Source: an uncultured Clostridia bacterium | GTDB taxonomy: Bacteria > Bacillota > Clostridia > Oscillospirales > Ruminococcaceae | Reading direction: 5' to 3' | Assembly: GCA_947389015.1 (NCBI GenBank) | Contig: CANDVA010000010.1 | Location: 50,701 to 114,700 of the forward strand | DNA: 64,000 nt | In this document: one piece after another, positions 8,447 to 16,201 of the stretch | How the letters are laid out: each line of letters starts with the position of its first letter | Position numbering within the stretch: position 1 is the first letter of the stretch | Notes under the pieces: model-generated | Told to the model about the DNA's origin: nothing | What the model saw: the letters and a program-made list of their open reading frames with translations, nothing else | Databases searched by the model: none | Translations under genes and position numbers: made by a program

Positions 8447-9697
8447 CTATATTTTAAACACCAGATTATCGCTGCGTACTTTTATATTGCCGTAAACCGT
8501 AAAGATCACATACGCCACATAATCGCCCGCGGTGTTCAAATCCACGGCATATGAGCTATCCGTTCCCATCTGACGGCGGGATACTATCTTGCCATTATTA
8601 TCGGTAATAACAAGCTCGCTGCTGCGATAAACAAAATCGGGCGACCAGCTTATCCGCGCCTTTATGCCCATATGATCATAAGTCAGCTTCGGAGTGCCCG
8701 TCGGGAGCATAACATTGGTATCGTCCCTGTAAAAGCAGAACGCGACGACCTTATCCAGCAGACAGCCGCACCCGCCCACACAGTATTTGAAATAGCGGAA
8801 CGGTTCTTCACCGCTGTCGGGAAGATTATGCGCGTAGGCTTTCATAATACCGTTCTTGGTGTCTCCGTTGTAGACGGCGGTATGCACCATCATATTTTCG
8901 TCCTCGCAGTAGTAGAAAATAATGTCTCCGGGGTATACGAAATCGGGAACGTTCACAGTTCCGTCCTCGTTAATATTTATTGTGACCGCGTAGCCGAGAT
9001 TTGCCTCGATCAGCTTGTTGAACAGTTTCGTTGAACTTGTCTCGTCATAATCCAGACCTCCCGCAGTCAGACATTCCGAGCCGAAACCCGCACAAAGGCT
9101 CTCCTCGTCCTGCCAATGCTCCTTTGCGTATTCCAGTGCTTTTTTGGGATCGTAGGCAATCCTCCCCGCAGTACGAACGGGCGGCTCGTAAGTAAGCTCC
9201 GTCTTGACCGTTTCCGAACTGTAAACCTTTTGAGCGCTAAGATATTCCGCGAATATGTAATCACCGCTGCTCAGCCTGAAGTAACGAGTGCTCGTAAACG
9301 CGACCACCGAAACCGGCTCGTCCAGCTCGTAAACGCGCGATATCGGCGAATCCTCGTTCGGCTCTACCCTGCCGCATACACGAGCGTTGATATAAAGCTC
9401 AGCGCTGTAATCCCACTCGCTCCAGCTTGAATCGTTTTGAATTTCCGAAACGGATTCCTTGGGAACGGTGCTTTCGATTTGCTTGGCAGTCTCGTCGGGC
9501 TCGGATATCCCGGAAGTCTCCGCTGTGGATACATTACTTTCGACAGGCTCGCTCTTTGTGCTTGAGGTGCTTCTTGAAATTAACGGCGGCGCGCTGATGG
9601 TGCTTGTATTTTTTTGTGTTGCATCGGTCAGATCACAGCCTGTTAGGAGCAATACCGCAGCTATTGCCGCGGCAATAACCTTAAATTCTCTTTTCAT
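8447..9697 (-). CDS. Lipoprotein with papain-like Amidase_6-type domain
   Basis: A 416-residue lipoprotein with lipobox 'LTGC'. A Ser/Thr/Glu-rich linker covers about residues 23-90, and an SH3-like beta region about 95-165. A domain at about 180-310 matches the pattern of Amidase_6 (PF12671): 'YDPKKALEYAKEHW', then 'LCAGFGSECLTAGG' carrying the likely nucleophilic Cys, then 'PGDIIFYY' and 'MVHTAVYNG' with the His. A beta-sandwich-like C-terminus follows. It probably acts on peptide bonds of the cell wall or of proteins outside the membrane. AGGAGAGAAAA precedes the ATG. It is a single-gene unit with a promoter at 9732-9760 and a strong terminator. Confidence 0.75.
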   Translation of the reverse strand: MKREFKVIAAAIAAVLLLTGCDLTDATQKNTSTISAPPLISRSTSSTKSEPVESNVSTAETSGISEPDETAKQIESTVPKESVSEIQNDSSWSEWDYSAELYINARVCGRVEPNEDSPISRVYELDEPVSVVAFTSTRYFRLSSGDYIFAEYLSAQKVYSSETVKTELTYEPPVRTAGRIAYDPKKALEYAKEHWQDEESLCAGFGSECLTAGGLDYDETSSTKLFNKLIEANLGYAVTININEDGTVNVPDFVYPGDIIFYYCEDENMMVHTAVYNGDTKNGIMKAYAHNLPDSGEEPFRYFKYCVGGCGCLLDKVVAFCFYRDDTNVMLPTGTPKLTYDHMGIKARISWSPDFVYRSSELVITDNNGKIVSRRQMGTDSSYAVDLNTAGDYVAYVIFTVYGNIKVRSDNLVFKI

Positions 9698-9731
9698 TTT
9701 TCTCTCCTAAAAACTTCCATTACCAATATTA

Positions 9732-9760
9732 TTTTAACATATTCCCCGATAAATTGTCAA
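9732..9760 (-). promoter_or_regulatory. Sigma-A-type promoter of the amidase-like lipoprotein gene
   Basis: A perfect TTGACA is followed, after a 17-bp spacer, by a weaker -10 box TTAAAA on the minus strand, 35 bp before the start codon. Confidence 0.6.
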
Positions 9761-9875
9761 TAAGTAAATTGCCTAAAAATAATACATTTCAGCTGTTTTT
9801 AACTTAATTTACACAAATTACTGTTTTAGCGGCGTATTTTCAATTTTCGGAAGATCCCGATCCAACCGTACAAAC

Positions 9876-9905
9876 AAAAAGCCCGTACATCATACGGGCT
9901 TTTTT
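9876..9905 (-). terminator. Terminator of putP
   Basis: The stem GCCCGTA / TACGGGC with a 5-nt loop is flanked by A5 and T6 tracts, so it can act in both directions. It sits directly after the putP stop. Confidence 0.9.
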
Positions 9906-9907
9906 CA

Positions 9908-11440
9908 TTATGTCTTATTTTCACCTATCTCCGCCTGCGACGCTTTAACAAAAAGCTCGTTCACCTTGGCGCCGTCTATCTTTGTCATCAGCGAAACAAC
10001 GATAACCGCCGCCATCGCAAGCACAAACGCGGGGGCGAGCGAGTAAATACCCGTCGCCGCGAGCACGGGAACGCTTTCCCAGATAATTACAGCCGCACCG
10101 CCTGTAATAATACCCGCGACCGCGCCTTGGATAGTCATTTTTTTCCAGAAAAGAGAAAGCAGCATCGCGGGACCGAAAGCCGCACCGAGACCCGCCCACG
10201 CGTAGGATACCAATCCCATTACGGAGCTGTTCTCGTCAAGCGCGATAACATATGCGATTACCGCAACGAGGATAACCGTGCCGCGGGATATCCACATAAG
10301 CGTTTTCTCGCTCGCTTCCTTCTTGAACAGCTTGAACATATCGTTAGTCACCGCCGATGATGTTACCAGAAGCTGAGAATCCGCCGTGCTCATAATAGCC
10401 GCGAGAATTGCCGACAGGATAATTCCGGCAATCAATGCAGGCAGCAGCGAGCTTGACAGGAACATGAAAATCTTTTCACTATCGCCCATTGCGTTGAACC
10501 TGGCGAGCAGCTCCGCGTTTTCGGGGTTGTGCAGGAACATCATGCCGAATACGCCTACCAGCACCGCCGCGCCGAGGGTCACAAACACCCATATCGTCGC
10601 GATAAGACGGGATTTCTTTATCATATCGCTGTTCTTTATCGCCATAAAACGCACAAGAATATGCGGCATACCGAAATATCCGAGACCCCATGCCAATCCC
10701 GAGATGATAGTGGTCACCGCAAGCGAGCCGTCGGGAGCCTTGATAAAACTGAAATAGTATTCCGTTACAGCCTCCGCGTTAAGCGCGCTCTGAAACGCGC
10801 CGCCGAGGTCGGGAGTCTTGATCAGCAGTACGATCGGAACGATAACCAGAGCCGCGAACATCAGCATACCTTGTATAAGGTCCGTCCAGCATACCGCGAG
10901 AAATCCTCCGAGGAACGTATACGAAATGATTATCAGCGCGCCGATCGTCAGCGAGAGAACGTAATCCGTACCAAATACATAATTGAACAGTTTAGCGCCG
11001 CCGCTGAACGCCGAGGCGGTGTAGATCAGGAAAAAGAAGAAAATAATTACCGCGCAGACAAATCGAACCACGGGCGAGCTGCTGAAAAAGCGCTTTTGCA
11101 GATACTCGGGAATAGTTATCGCGTCGCCCGCCGCGTAGGACATCTTACGCAGTCTCGCGGCACAGATGCGCCAGTTGAGATAAGTACCGATAAACAGACC
11201 GATAGCGATCCAGCTCTGTGTAAGACCGCCGACCAGTATCGACCCGGGCAGTCCCATAAGCAGCCAACCGCTCATATCAGACGCCTGAGCGGATATCGCA
11301 GTCGTCCAGCTTCCGAGCTGACGTCCGCCGAGAAAGTAGTCGTTCATATTCTTCGAACGCTTGAACGACCATATCCCTATCCCGAGAATGATCATCGCGT
11401 ACAAAGCGAACGCTATCACCGTAAAAATATTGAATTCCAT
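9908..11440 (-). CDS. putP: Sodium/proline symporter PutP
   Basis: A 510-residue polytopic membrane protein of the solute:sodium symporter family, with about 12-13 hydrophobic helices. The family marks 'DYFLGGRQLGSWTTAISAQA', 'SDMSGWLLMGLPG' and 'WTDLIQGMLMF' are visible. It imports L-proline with Na+. AAAAGGAGACAACCT precedes the ATG, and a promoter lies at 11472-11500. It is transcribed alone: the terminator follows immediately and no proline dehydrogenase gene is adjacent. Substrate specificity is inferred from the close match to PutP rather than PanF or SglT. Confidence 0.93.
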   Translation of the reverse strand: MEFNIFTVIAFALYAMIILGIGIWSFKRSKNMNDYFLGGRQLGSWTTAISAQASDMSGWLLMGLPGSILVGGLTQSWIAIGLFIGTYLNWRICAARLRKMSYAAGDAITIPEYLQKRFFSSSPVVRFVCAVIIFFFFLIYTASAFSGGAKLFNYVFGTDYVLSLTIGALIIISYTFLGGFLAVCWTDLIQGMLMFAALVIVPIVLLIKTPDLGGAFQSALNAEAVTEYYFSFIKAPDGSLAVTTIISGLAWGLGYFGMPHILVRFMAIKNSDMIKKSRLIATIWVFVTLGAAVLVGVFGMMFLHNPENAELLARFNAMGDSEKIFMFLSSSLLPALIAGIILSAILAAIMSTADSQLLVTSSAVTNDMFKLFKKEASEKTLMWISRGTVILVAVIAYVIALDENSSVMGLVSYAWAGLGAAFGPAMLLSLFWKKMTIQGAVAGIITGGAAVIIWESVPVLAATGIYSLAPAFVLAMAAVIVVSLMTKIDGAKVNELFVKASQAEIGENKT

Positions 11441-11471
11441 AGGTTGTCTCCTTTTAATAATAATTCATAAT

Positions 11472-11500
11472 ATTATAACATATTTTTACATAAAATACAA
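11472..11500 (-). promoter_or_regulatory. Promoter of putP
   Basis: On the minus strand, TTGTAT and TATAAT are 17 bp apart, 31 bp upstream of the putP ATG. Confidence 0.7.
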
Positions 11501-11531
11501 GTCATTTCGGTAAAAAATTCAAAAATACCGC

Positions 11532-11565
11532 AAAATCCCCCGGGCTATTGCCCGAGGGACGTTTT
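11532..11565 (-). terminator. Terminator of the ssp gene
   Basis: The minus-strand stem CCCTCGGGC / GCCCGGGGG has an AATA loop and is followed by ATTTT, 20 bp after the SASP stop. Confidence 0.85.
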
Positions 11566-11585
11566 GTAATGACGATATCTTGAGC

Positions 11586-11762
11586 TTACTTAGCGTTCTG
11601 CTCGTAGGATTCGATCATCTTCTTAACCATCATACCGCCGATAGAACCTGCCTGTCTTGCGGTGAGGTCGCCGTTGTAACCGTTGTTAAGAGTTACGCCA
11701 ACTTCGTTGGCTGCCTGCATCTTGATGTTGTTCAGGTTTGCCTTAGACTGTTTGTTAGACAT
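11586..11762 (-). CDS. Alpha/beta-type small acid-soluble spore protein
   Basis: A 58-residue SASP that coats spore DNA in the A-like form and protects it from UV. The conserved core 'ANEVGVTLNNGYNGDLTARQ' (the N-terminal helix with its GPR protease region) is followed by 'AGSIGGMMVKKMI', the second DNA-contact helix. The ATG at 11762 is preceded by AAGGAGAATTATTACC; a longer frame to 11807 lacks a ribosome binding site. The leader contains a small hairpin at 11820-11839. It is a single gene, probably under a forespore sigma factor, though no clear box was identified. Confidence 0.93.
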   Translation of the reverse strand: MSNKQSKANLNNIKMQAANEVGVTLNNGYNGDLTARQAGSIGGMMVKKMIESYEQNAK

Positions 11763-11819
11763 GGTAATAATTCTCCTTGAAATCAATAATAGCAAAGGTA
11801 ACTTCAATAAACATAATCA

Positions 11820-11839
11820 TTGCGGAAATAGCTCCGCAA
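11820..11839. other. Hairpin upstream of ssp
   Basis: The perfect inverted repeat TTGCGGA-AATAGC-TCCGCAA lies in the intergenic region between the divergent ssp and rubrerythrin genes, about 58 bp before the ssp start. It could be a leader hairpin or an operator. Confidence 0.4.
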
Positions 11840-11992
11840 ACCCTTTGCGCTATTATTATTTTCTTGGCTCGCCGAAATATTAAAGGTAATTGTTGCTCAA
11901 AAAGTCAGATTTTGTTTCAATTTTTTTAATATATGAATAACTTGGTTTTTTTAGCTCAAAATATACATTATTAAATCACAAAGGAGGATTTT

Positions 11993-12649
11993 ATGGCACA
12001 ATATAAATGCAATGTATGCGGAGCGGTCTTTGAAGCGCCAAACCACGCCGAGGCGGTCTGTCCGGAATGCGGAGTTTCGGGTGCGGATATCGTAGAGGTA
12101 CAGTCGAGCAATCAGAACAAATACGCCGGAACGCAGACCGAGCGCAATCTCGAGGCGGCTTTCGCGGGAGAGTCGCAAGCGCGAAACAAGTACACGTTCT
12201 TTGCGGCGAAAGCAAAACAGGATGGCTTTGAACAGATAGCCGCTATTTTCCAAAAAACCGCCGACAACGAAAAAGAACACGCCGAGATATGGTTCAAGGA
12301 GCTTGGCGGCATCGGCGCGACGTCGCAAAATCTCAAGGCGGGCGCGGAGGGCGAGAATTTCGAGTGGACGAATATGTACGCGAGCTTCGCCAAAACCGCC
12401 GAGGAGGAGGGATTTCCCGAGCTTGCGGGGAAATTCCGCATGGTCGCGGAAATCGAAAAGCACCATGAAGAGCGTTACCGTGCTCTCCTTAAAAACGTGG
12501 AAATGCAGGAGGTCTTTAAAAAGAGCGAGGTAAAGGTGTGGGAATGCCGCAACTGCGGACACATCGTCGTCGGCACGAACGCTCCGACGGTCTGTCCAGT
12601 TTGCTCAAAGCCGCAAAGCTATTTCCAAATATGTCCCGAAAATTACTGA
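11993..12649 (+). CDS. rbr: Rubrerythrin with rubredoxin-like centres at both ends
   Basis: A 218-residue cytoplasmic peroxidase that reduces H2O2. Residues 1-35 form a rubredoxin-like knuckle pair ('CNVCG', 'CPECG'). Residues about 45-170 are the ferritin-like diiron bundle with 'GESQARNKY', 'EKEHAE', 'EEEGFPE' and '[10 protein letters not shown]'. Residues about 180-215 are a second rubredoxin ('CRNCGH', 'CPVCSKP'). Classical Rbr carries only the C-terminal centre and reverse Rbr only the N-terminal one. AAAGGAGG precedes the ATG, and a hairpin at 12654-12681 ends the gene. It stands alone, as expected for an oxygen-stress gene of an anaerobe. Confidence 0.93.
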   Translation: MAQYKCNVCGAVFEAPNHAEAVCPECGVSGADIVEVQSSNQNKYAGTQTERNLEAAFAGESQARNKYTFFAAKAKQDGFEQIAAIFQKTADNEKEHAEIWFKELGGIGATSQNLKAGAEGENFEWTNMYASFAKTAEEEGFPELAGKFRMVAEIEKHHEERYRALLKNVEMQEVFKKSEVKVWECRNCGHIVVGTNAPTVCPVCSKPQSYFQICPENY

Positions 12650-12653
12650 CGAA

Positions 12654-12681
12654 AACGGCGGTATCGTAAAATACCGCCGTT
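12654..12681. terminator. Terminator between rubrerythrin and the GH127 gene
   Basis: The 11-bp stem AACGGCGGTAT / ATACCGCCGTT has a 6-nt loop followed by GTTTT on the + strand; AAAA flanks it for the opposite direction. It lies between convergent genes. Confidence 0.85.
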
Positions 12682-12684
12682 GTT

Positions 12685-14460
12685 TTATATTCCGTTTACC
12701 GTAAAGTAGACCGTATACTGCTCGTCGATGATATCGTAAAGCGGTATCAGGTCAAAATTTTCGGGTTGGTTTATCGTCCGATATGTGCTCTGCTGCCACG
12801 GGAACGTGCTGTAAGTATGCTCGGTAACGTTTACAAGAGCGCTCTCGGGAGCGCCCTGTATACCGCGGTCGCTCGGACACAAGCCCGCAAGCACTACGGG
12901 TCCCTCAAGGAACGCTGTCAGCGCGGGCATATCGGGAAGCGCGGAGGTCGTCAGCGCCGCAGGGAAGTACACGCTTACCATGTCTTCCGTCCACTGCCGC
13001 GTGATGTTGATATAACCGCCGTCAGCCGCAGCATTGACCGTCTCGCCGTTCAGCTGCACCGCGGGCTGCCCCTTTACCCAATCGGGAACGCGCAGCGACA
13101 AAGTGAACTCCTCGGGAGCTTTAGCGATGACGTTTATTTTCAGATACCACCTCGACATACGGCTGTTGTCGTTTTCATCGAAAAGCGCGCCGTCATTGTA
13201 GTACTTCATATCAATGTTCTGCGTTATCGTGACGTTTTCGGAACGCTCATAGCACGAATTTATGTACTGCTCGACAAATACGCGCCCCTCGCCCTCGTAC
13301 CAGCAGAGCAGCGGATACAGCGTATGCGCCTGTACCGTGGTACCGTGACAGCACCAGAAATCACGCGTCCTGCTCCCCCATTTCTTGACGCTCCCCGCCT
13401 TGAGCGGCAGGAAATACGCGGGCATTCCCGTAAACTTGTTCTGCTGCGCGAGAAAGCCGTTGTAGAGGTTCTTTTCGATATAGTCGGCGTAGCTCTTGTC
13501 GCCCGTAAACCTTAACAGATAGTCCGCGAGCCTTACCATATTGTATACCGTACAGAATTCCTGTGTGCGCTCGCCGATAAACGCGCCAAGCCGCTTGGGG
13601 GCTATCCAATACTCGCCCGAGTTCTGACCGCCCGTGCAGAACGCCTCCCTGTCGGTGACCGCGCACTTCCAGAAAGCCTTTACGAGACCGAGCCACTTTT
13701 CATCGCCCGTGGCTTCGTACATAGCCGCCGCGCCGTGCGCCCACGGTATGCTTGCATTGGCGTGACAGTCTGACAGCGCGTCCTCGCCGTTTTCCAGCTT
13801 TCGGAACATTGACGGGTGCGAATACTTTTCGGCAAGCTCGCGATACTTCTCTTCGCCCGTCAGACGGTACATTCCCGCCCAGACCTCAAGCATACCGCCC
13901 TCCTCGCCGCTGTACACGGCGTGGGGGTTCTTCGTCTGCATTTCCGCCGTCCAGCGGACGTACCAGTCCGCGGCGCGGCTCATGATCTCCGCCGCCTTGG
14001 AGCTTTTCGCGTACAGCGCACTGTGATACAGTCCGAGCAGAGTTTTGTGCATGGTATACTGCGGCGACCAGATGTATTCATTATCGGAAAGCTTGGCGAA
14101 ATACTTTTCGGGTATAGAGCCGACCCATTCGCCGCCGTTCAGCTTCTGACAGCGCTCAAGCTCGTTTATCACAATATCCAGCTTTGCCTTCAGCTCAAGG
14201 TCGTTGTTCTGAGCGTAAAGCATTGCCGCAGCGGACATCCAGTGTCCCAGAAAGTGACCGCGGAGCTGACACGCGGGCGACTCCCAGCCGAGGTGCATAT
14301 CTTCAAGATCGCGGTCTACGCGGATCGCCGCCTCAAGATAAAAATTCTGTAAAAGGTTCTCGGTCTTGAGTTCCATAAGATAAGCTCTGTTTATATCGGC
14401 GCGCTCCTTGAACAATCCCGGGAGCAGACGCGCGTTTTCGGGTCTAATCTGTCGTATCAT
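12685..14460 (-). CDS. GH127-family beta-L-arabinofuranosidase-like protein (DUF1680)
   Basis: A 591-residue protein with the (alpha/alpha)6 barrel pattern of GH127: 'QLRGHFLGHWMSAAAMLYA', 'HKTLLGLYHSALY' and 'WAHGAAAMYEATGDEKW'. It also has the zinc/catalytic set 'GERTQEFCTVYNM' (Glu-x-Cys) and 'FWCCHGT' (paired Cys; the first is the nucleophile in the characterised enzyme). The family removes beta-L-arabinofuranose from plant glycans. No signal peptide is seen, so it is probably cytoplasmic. The ATG at 14460 was chosen because CGGAGGAAAGCA lies before it; it overlaps the upstream gene by 17 bp. It is the last gene of a three-gene unit. No sugar transporter is adjacent. Confidence 0.88.
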   Translation of the reverse strand: MIRQIRPENARLLPGLFKERADINRAYLMELKTENLLQNFYLEAAIRVDRDLEDMHLGWESPACQLRGHFLGHWMSAAAMLYAQNNDLELKAKLDIVINELERCQKLNGGEWVGSIPEKYFAKLSDNEYIWSPQYTMHKTLLGLYHSALYAKSSKAAEIMSRAADWYVRWTAEMQTKNPHAVYSGEEGGMLEVWAGMYRLTGEEKYRELAEKYSHPSMFRKLENGEDALSDCHANASIPWAHGAAAMYEATGDEKWLGLVKAFWKCAVTDREAFCTGGQNSGEYWIAPKRLGAFIGERTQEFCTVYNMVRLADYLLRFTGDKSYADYIEKNLYNGFLAQQNKFTGMPAYFLPLKAGSVKKWGSRTRDFWCCHGTTVQAHTLYPLLCWYEGEGRVFVEQYINSCYERSENVTITQNIDMKYYNDGALFDENDNSRMSRWYLKINVIAKAPEEFTLSLRVPDWVKGQPAVQLNGETVNAAADGGYINITRQWTEDMVSVYFPAALTTSALPDMPALTAFLEGPVVLAGLCPSDRGIQGAPESALVNVTEHTYSTFPWQQSTYRTINQPENFDLIPLYDIIDEQYTVYFTVNGI

Positions 14461-15502
14461 TGCTTTCCTCCGTTGTTGATGGTTCCTCCGTGGGTTCGGT
14501 CGTATCGGATGTTTCATCGGAGGACGACGTGCTCGCGGGCGGGGTCTCGGTTTTTACCGTTATTCTGTCGCAGGTGTACTCGAACGCGTACTTTATTACG
14601 TCGTCCGTCGACATATCGGTGAACCAGTACTCGTTCATACCGTCCTCGAGTATCCACTTGAACTCGACCGCAAGTTTTTCGGCGTTCGCTCCCGAATAAT
14701 AGACTGTGTATCCCACATCCGCGCTGCTTGCCTTTTCGGCGAAGTACATAAGCAAAAACGTGTCCTCGTTGTTAATATGCTCCTTGTACCAGTCGACGCA
14801 GTATTTTACCTTTTCGTCGTCGGTTTTCAGGCTCGCATCGTACTTCTTAAAAACGACATACGGCTGTATGCCGAGCTTGTCATACACGAATTTAAGGCTT
14901 TCCCCCGCCGTTTTTGTATCGTTGAACCATTGCAGCTCGTCGACGACGCAATCGGATACAAAAGCGTTTGCAGGCTTGTTCCTGACTAGCGTCAGCACGG
15001 GAATAACAGGCTCGGACGGCTTCGGGGGAACATAGCTCGAAGTGGTACTGTTATCTGAATTGCCCGTTGTCGACGTATTTGACGGCGTTAACGACGAGCT
15101 GTCGCTTGAGGTGCTTGTCTGTGTACTGCTGCCGAAGCCGCTCACGTCGCTGTCGGTATCCTTAACGCAGCCGTTGCAGGAGTCTCTGAGCACGTTCAGC
15201 AGCACAATAAACAGAACTATCCCGACGACTACGCCGCCTATCGCGATATTCGCGCAGCCGTTCCTGCGGTATCTGCCCGGTCGTTTCGGTGACGGCGGAG
15301 CGTATCTGCTCCCTCTCATCTGCGCGCTCGGTCTGCTGCCTGCGGGTCTCGGCGCGACTGTCGGTCTTGCACCCGCGGGTCTTGACCCCGAGGGACGCGC
15401 TCCTCCGCTGCGCCCCGCTCTGCTCTGTCCTCCGCCCATCGGTGTGGGTCTGCGCCCTCCGCTCTGCGGACGGTTTCCGCCGTTTCCTCCCAATATGCCC
15501 AT
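14444..15502 (-). CDS. Membrane protein with Gly/Arg-rich N-terminus and TPM-like domain
   Basis: A 352-residue protein not matched with certainty. Residues 1-75 are low-complexity Gly/Arg/Ser/Pro, positively charged and cytoplasmic. A single helix follows at about 80-105 ('GGVVVGIVLFIVLLNVL'), then a Ser/Thr-rich spacer, then a domain at about 160-320. That domain resembles the TPM fold: 'YDKLGIQPYVVF', 'DTFLLMYFAEK', 'DVGYTVYYSGANAEKL'. The tail is again Ser/Thr/Glu-rich. GGAAAGGACG precedes the ATG. It lies 21 bp after the nuclease-like gene and overlaps the GH127 gene. A role in envelope maintenance is a guess; no catalytic residues are recognised. Confidence 0.7.
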   Translation of the reverse strand: MGILGGNGGNRPQSGGRRPTPMGGGQSRAGRSGGARPSGSRPAGARPTVAPRPAGSRPSAQMRGSRYAPPSPKRPGRYRRNGCANIAIGGVVVGIVLFIVLLNVLRDSCNGCVKDTDSDVSGFGSSTQTSTSSDSSSLTPSNTSTTGNSDNSTTSSYVPPKPSEPVIPVLTLVRNKPANAFVSDCVVDELQWFNDTKTAGESLKFVYDKLGIQPYVVFKKYDASLKTDDEKVKYCVDWYKEHINNEDTFLLMYFAEKASSADVGYTVYYSGANAEKLAVEFKWILEDGMNEYWFTDMSTDDVIKYAFEYTCDRITVKTETPPASTSSSDETSDTTEPTEEPSTTEESNDTTD

Positions 15503-15523
15503 TTTGCTACGTCCTTTCCGAAA

Positions 15524-16066
15524 TTATTGTCTGTTAAAATAGTCGATACCCCTGTCGGGATTGAAATATGTGCGCAGATAGCCATCCGTGGAAACTACCA
15601 CAAACTCATTGGTACTCTCAATATAGTACACGTCGTCGCCGTCCTCGGCTTCGGTCTTGTGAAGAACGTCGGGGTGCGAGACAACCGTAGCCGCAGCTTT
15701 TTCGTACTCCTCCGCAGAGGAAAACCCCATTTCTATGCCGTGTTTTTCATAATGCTGCTTCAGCAGCTTCTGATTTCTGAAACGAAGCTGCGGAGCTTCG
15801 GGAACGCTTTCCGCGGGCTCGCTCTCCGAGCTGCTTTCGGGTGGTGTGCTTTCGCTTTGCGTTGTGCTCTCGCTTTGTTCCGTACTCTCTTTTGACGGCG
15901 TGTCCGCGCTTTGTGACGAATTCGCAGTACTTAACTGAGAATAGCCGCTCTCGGGCTGACTTGAAGTATCATTCTTCCAACCCGCCGACATAAAAAACAG
16001 GACTGCCACCGTCAACGCAAGTATAGACCCTAAAATAATCAACCGCCTTTTGTTGTCAGAATTCAT
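15524..16066 (-). CDS. Membrane-anchored protein with BECR-like (nuclease-fold) C-terminal domain
   Basis: A 180-residue protein: an N-terminal transmembrane helix (about 8-27), a Ser/Thr/Glu/Gln linker (about 35-90), and a compact C-terminal domain (about 94-180). The C-terminal pattern 'KQHYEKHGIEMGF', 'VYYIESTNEFVVVSTDG', 'RTYFNPDRGIDYF' resembles domains at the ends of polymorphic toxins and phage proteins with the Barnase-EndoU-ColicinE5/D-RelE fold, where His, Lys/Arg and Ser/Thr act together. Here it hangs outside the membrane and no immunity gene is recognised. It may therefore be a domesticated binding or nuclease module. Start 16066 sits 35 bp from the promoter at 16101-16129. It is the first gene of a unit with the TPM-like and GH127 genes. 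Confidence 0.65.
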   Translation of the reverse strand: MNSDNKRRLIILGSILALTVAVLFFMSAGWKNDTSSQPESGYSQLSTANSSQSADTPSKESTEQSESTTQSESTPPESSSESEPAESVPEAPQLRFRNQKLLKQHYEKHGIEMGFSSAEEYEKAAATVVSHPDVLHKTEAEDGDDVYYIESTNEFVVVSTDGYLRTYFNPDRGIDYFNRQ

Positions 16067-16100
16067 ATGTATTCTCCCGATTTATATATTCTTTAACTAT

Positions 16101-16129
16101 ATTATAACCTATTCGACAATTTTTTGCAA
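16101..16129 (-). promoter_or_regulatory. Promoter of the BECR-like / TPM-like / GH127 unit
   Basis: TTGCAA and TATAAT with a 17-bp spacer on the minus strand, 35 bp upstream of the first start codon. Confidence 0.7.
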
Positions 16130-16161
16130 GTACTAAATTACAATCGTCACTAATTTGTAAG

Positions 16162-16194
16162 AAAAAACGGCGGTCGGACATAAGCCTTTCCGCC
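16162..16194 (-). terminator. Terminator of the GntR-ABC operon
   Basis: The stem GGCGG / CCGCC with a long loop is followed on the minus strand by GTTTTTT, just past the stop of the last permease gene. Confidence 0.6.
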
Positions 16195-16201
16195 ATTTTA
16201 T

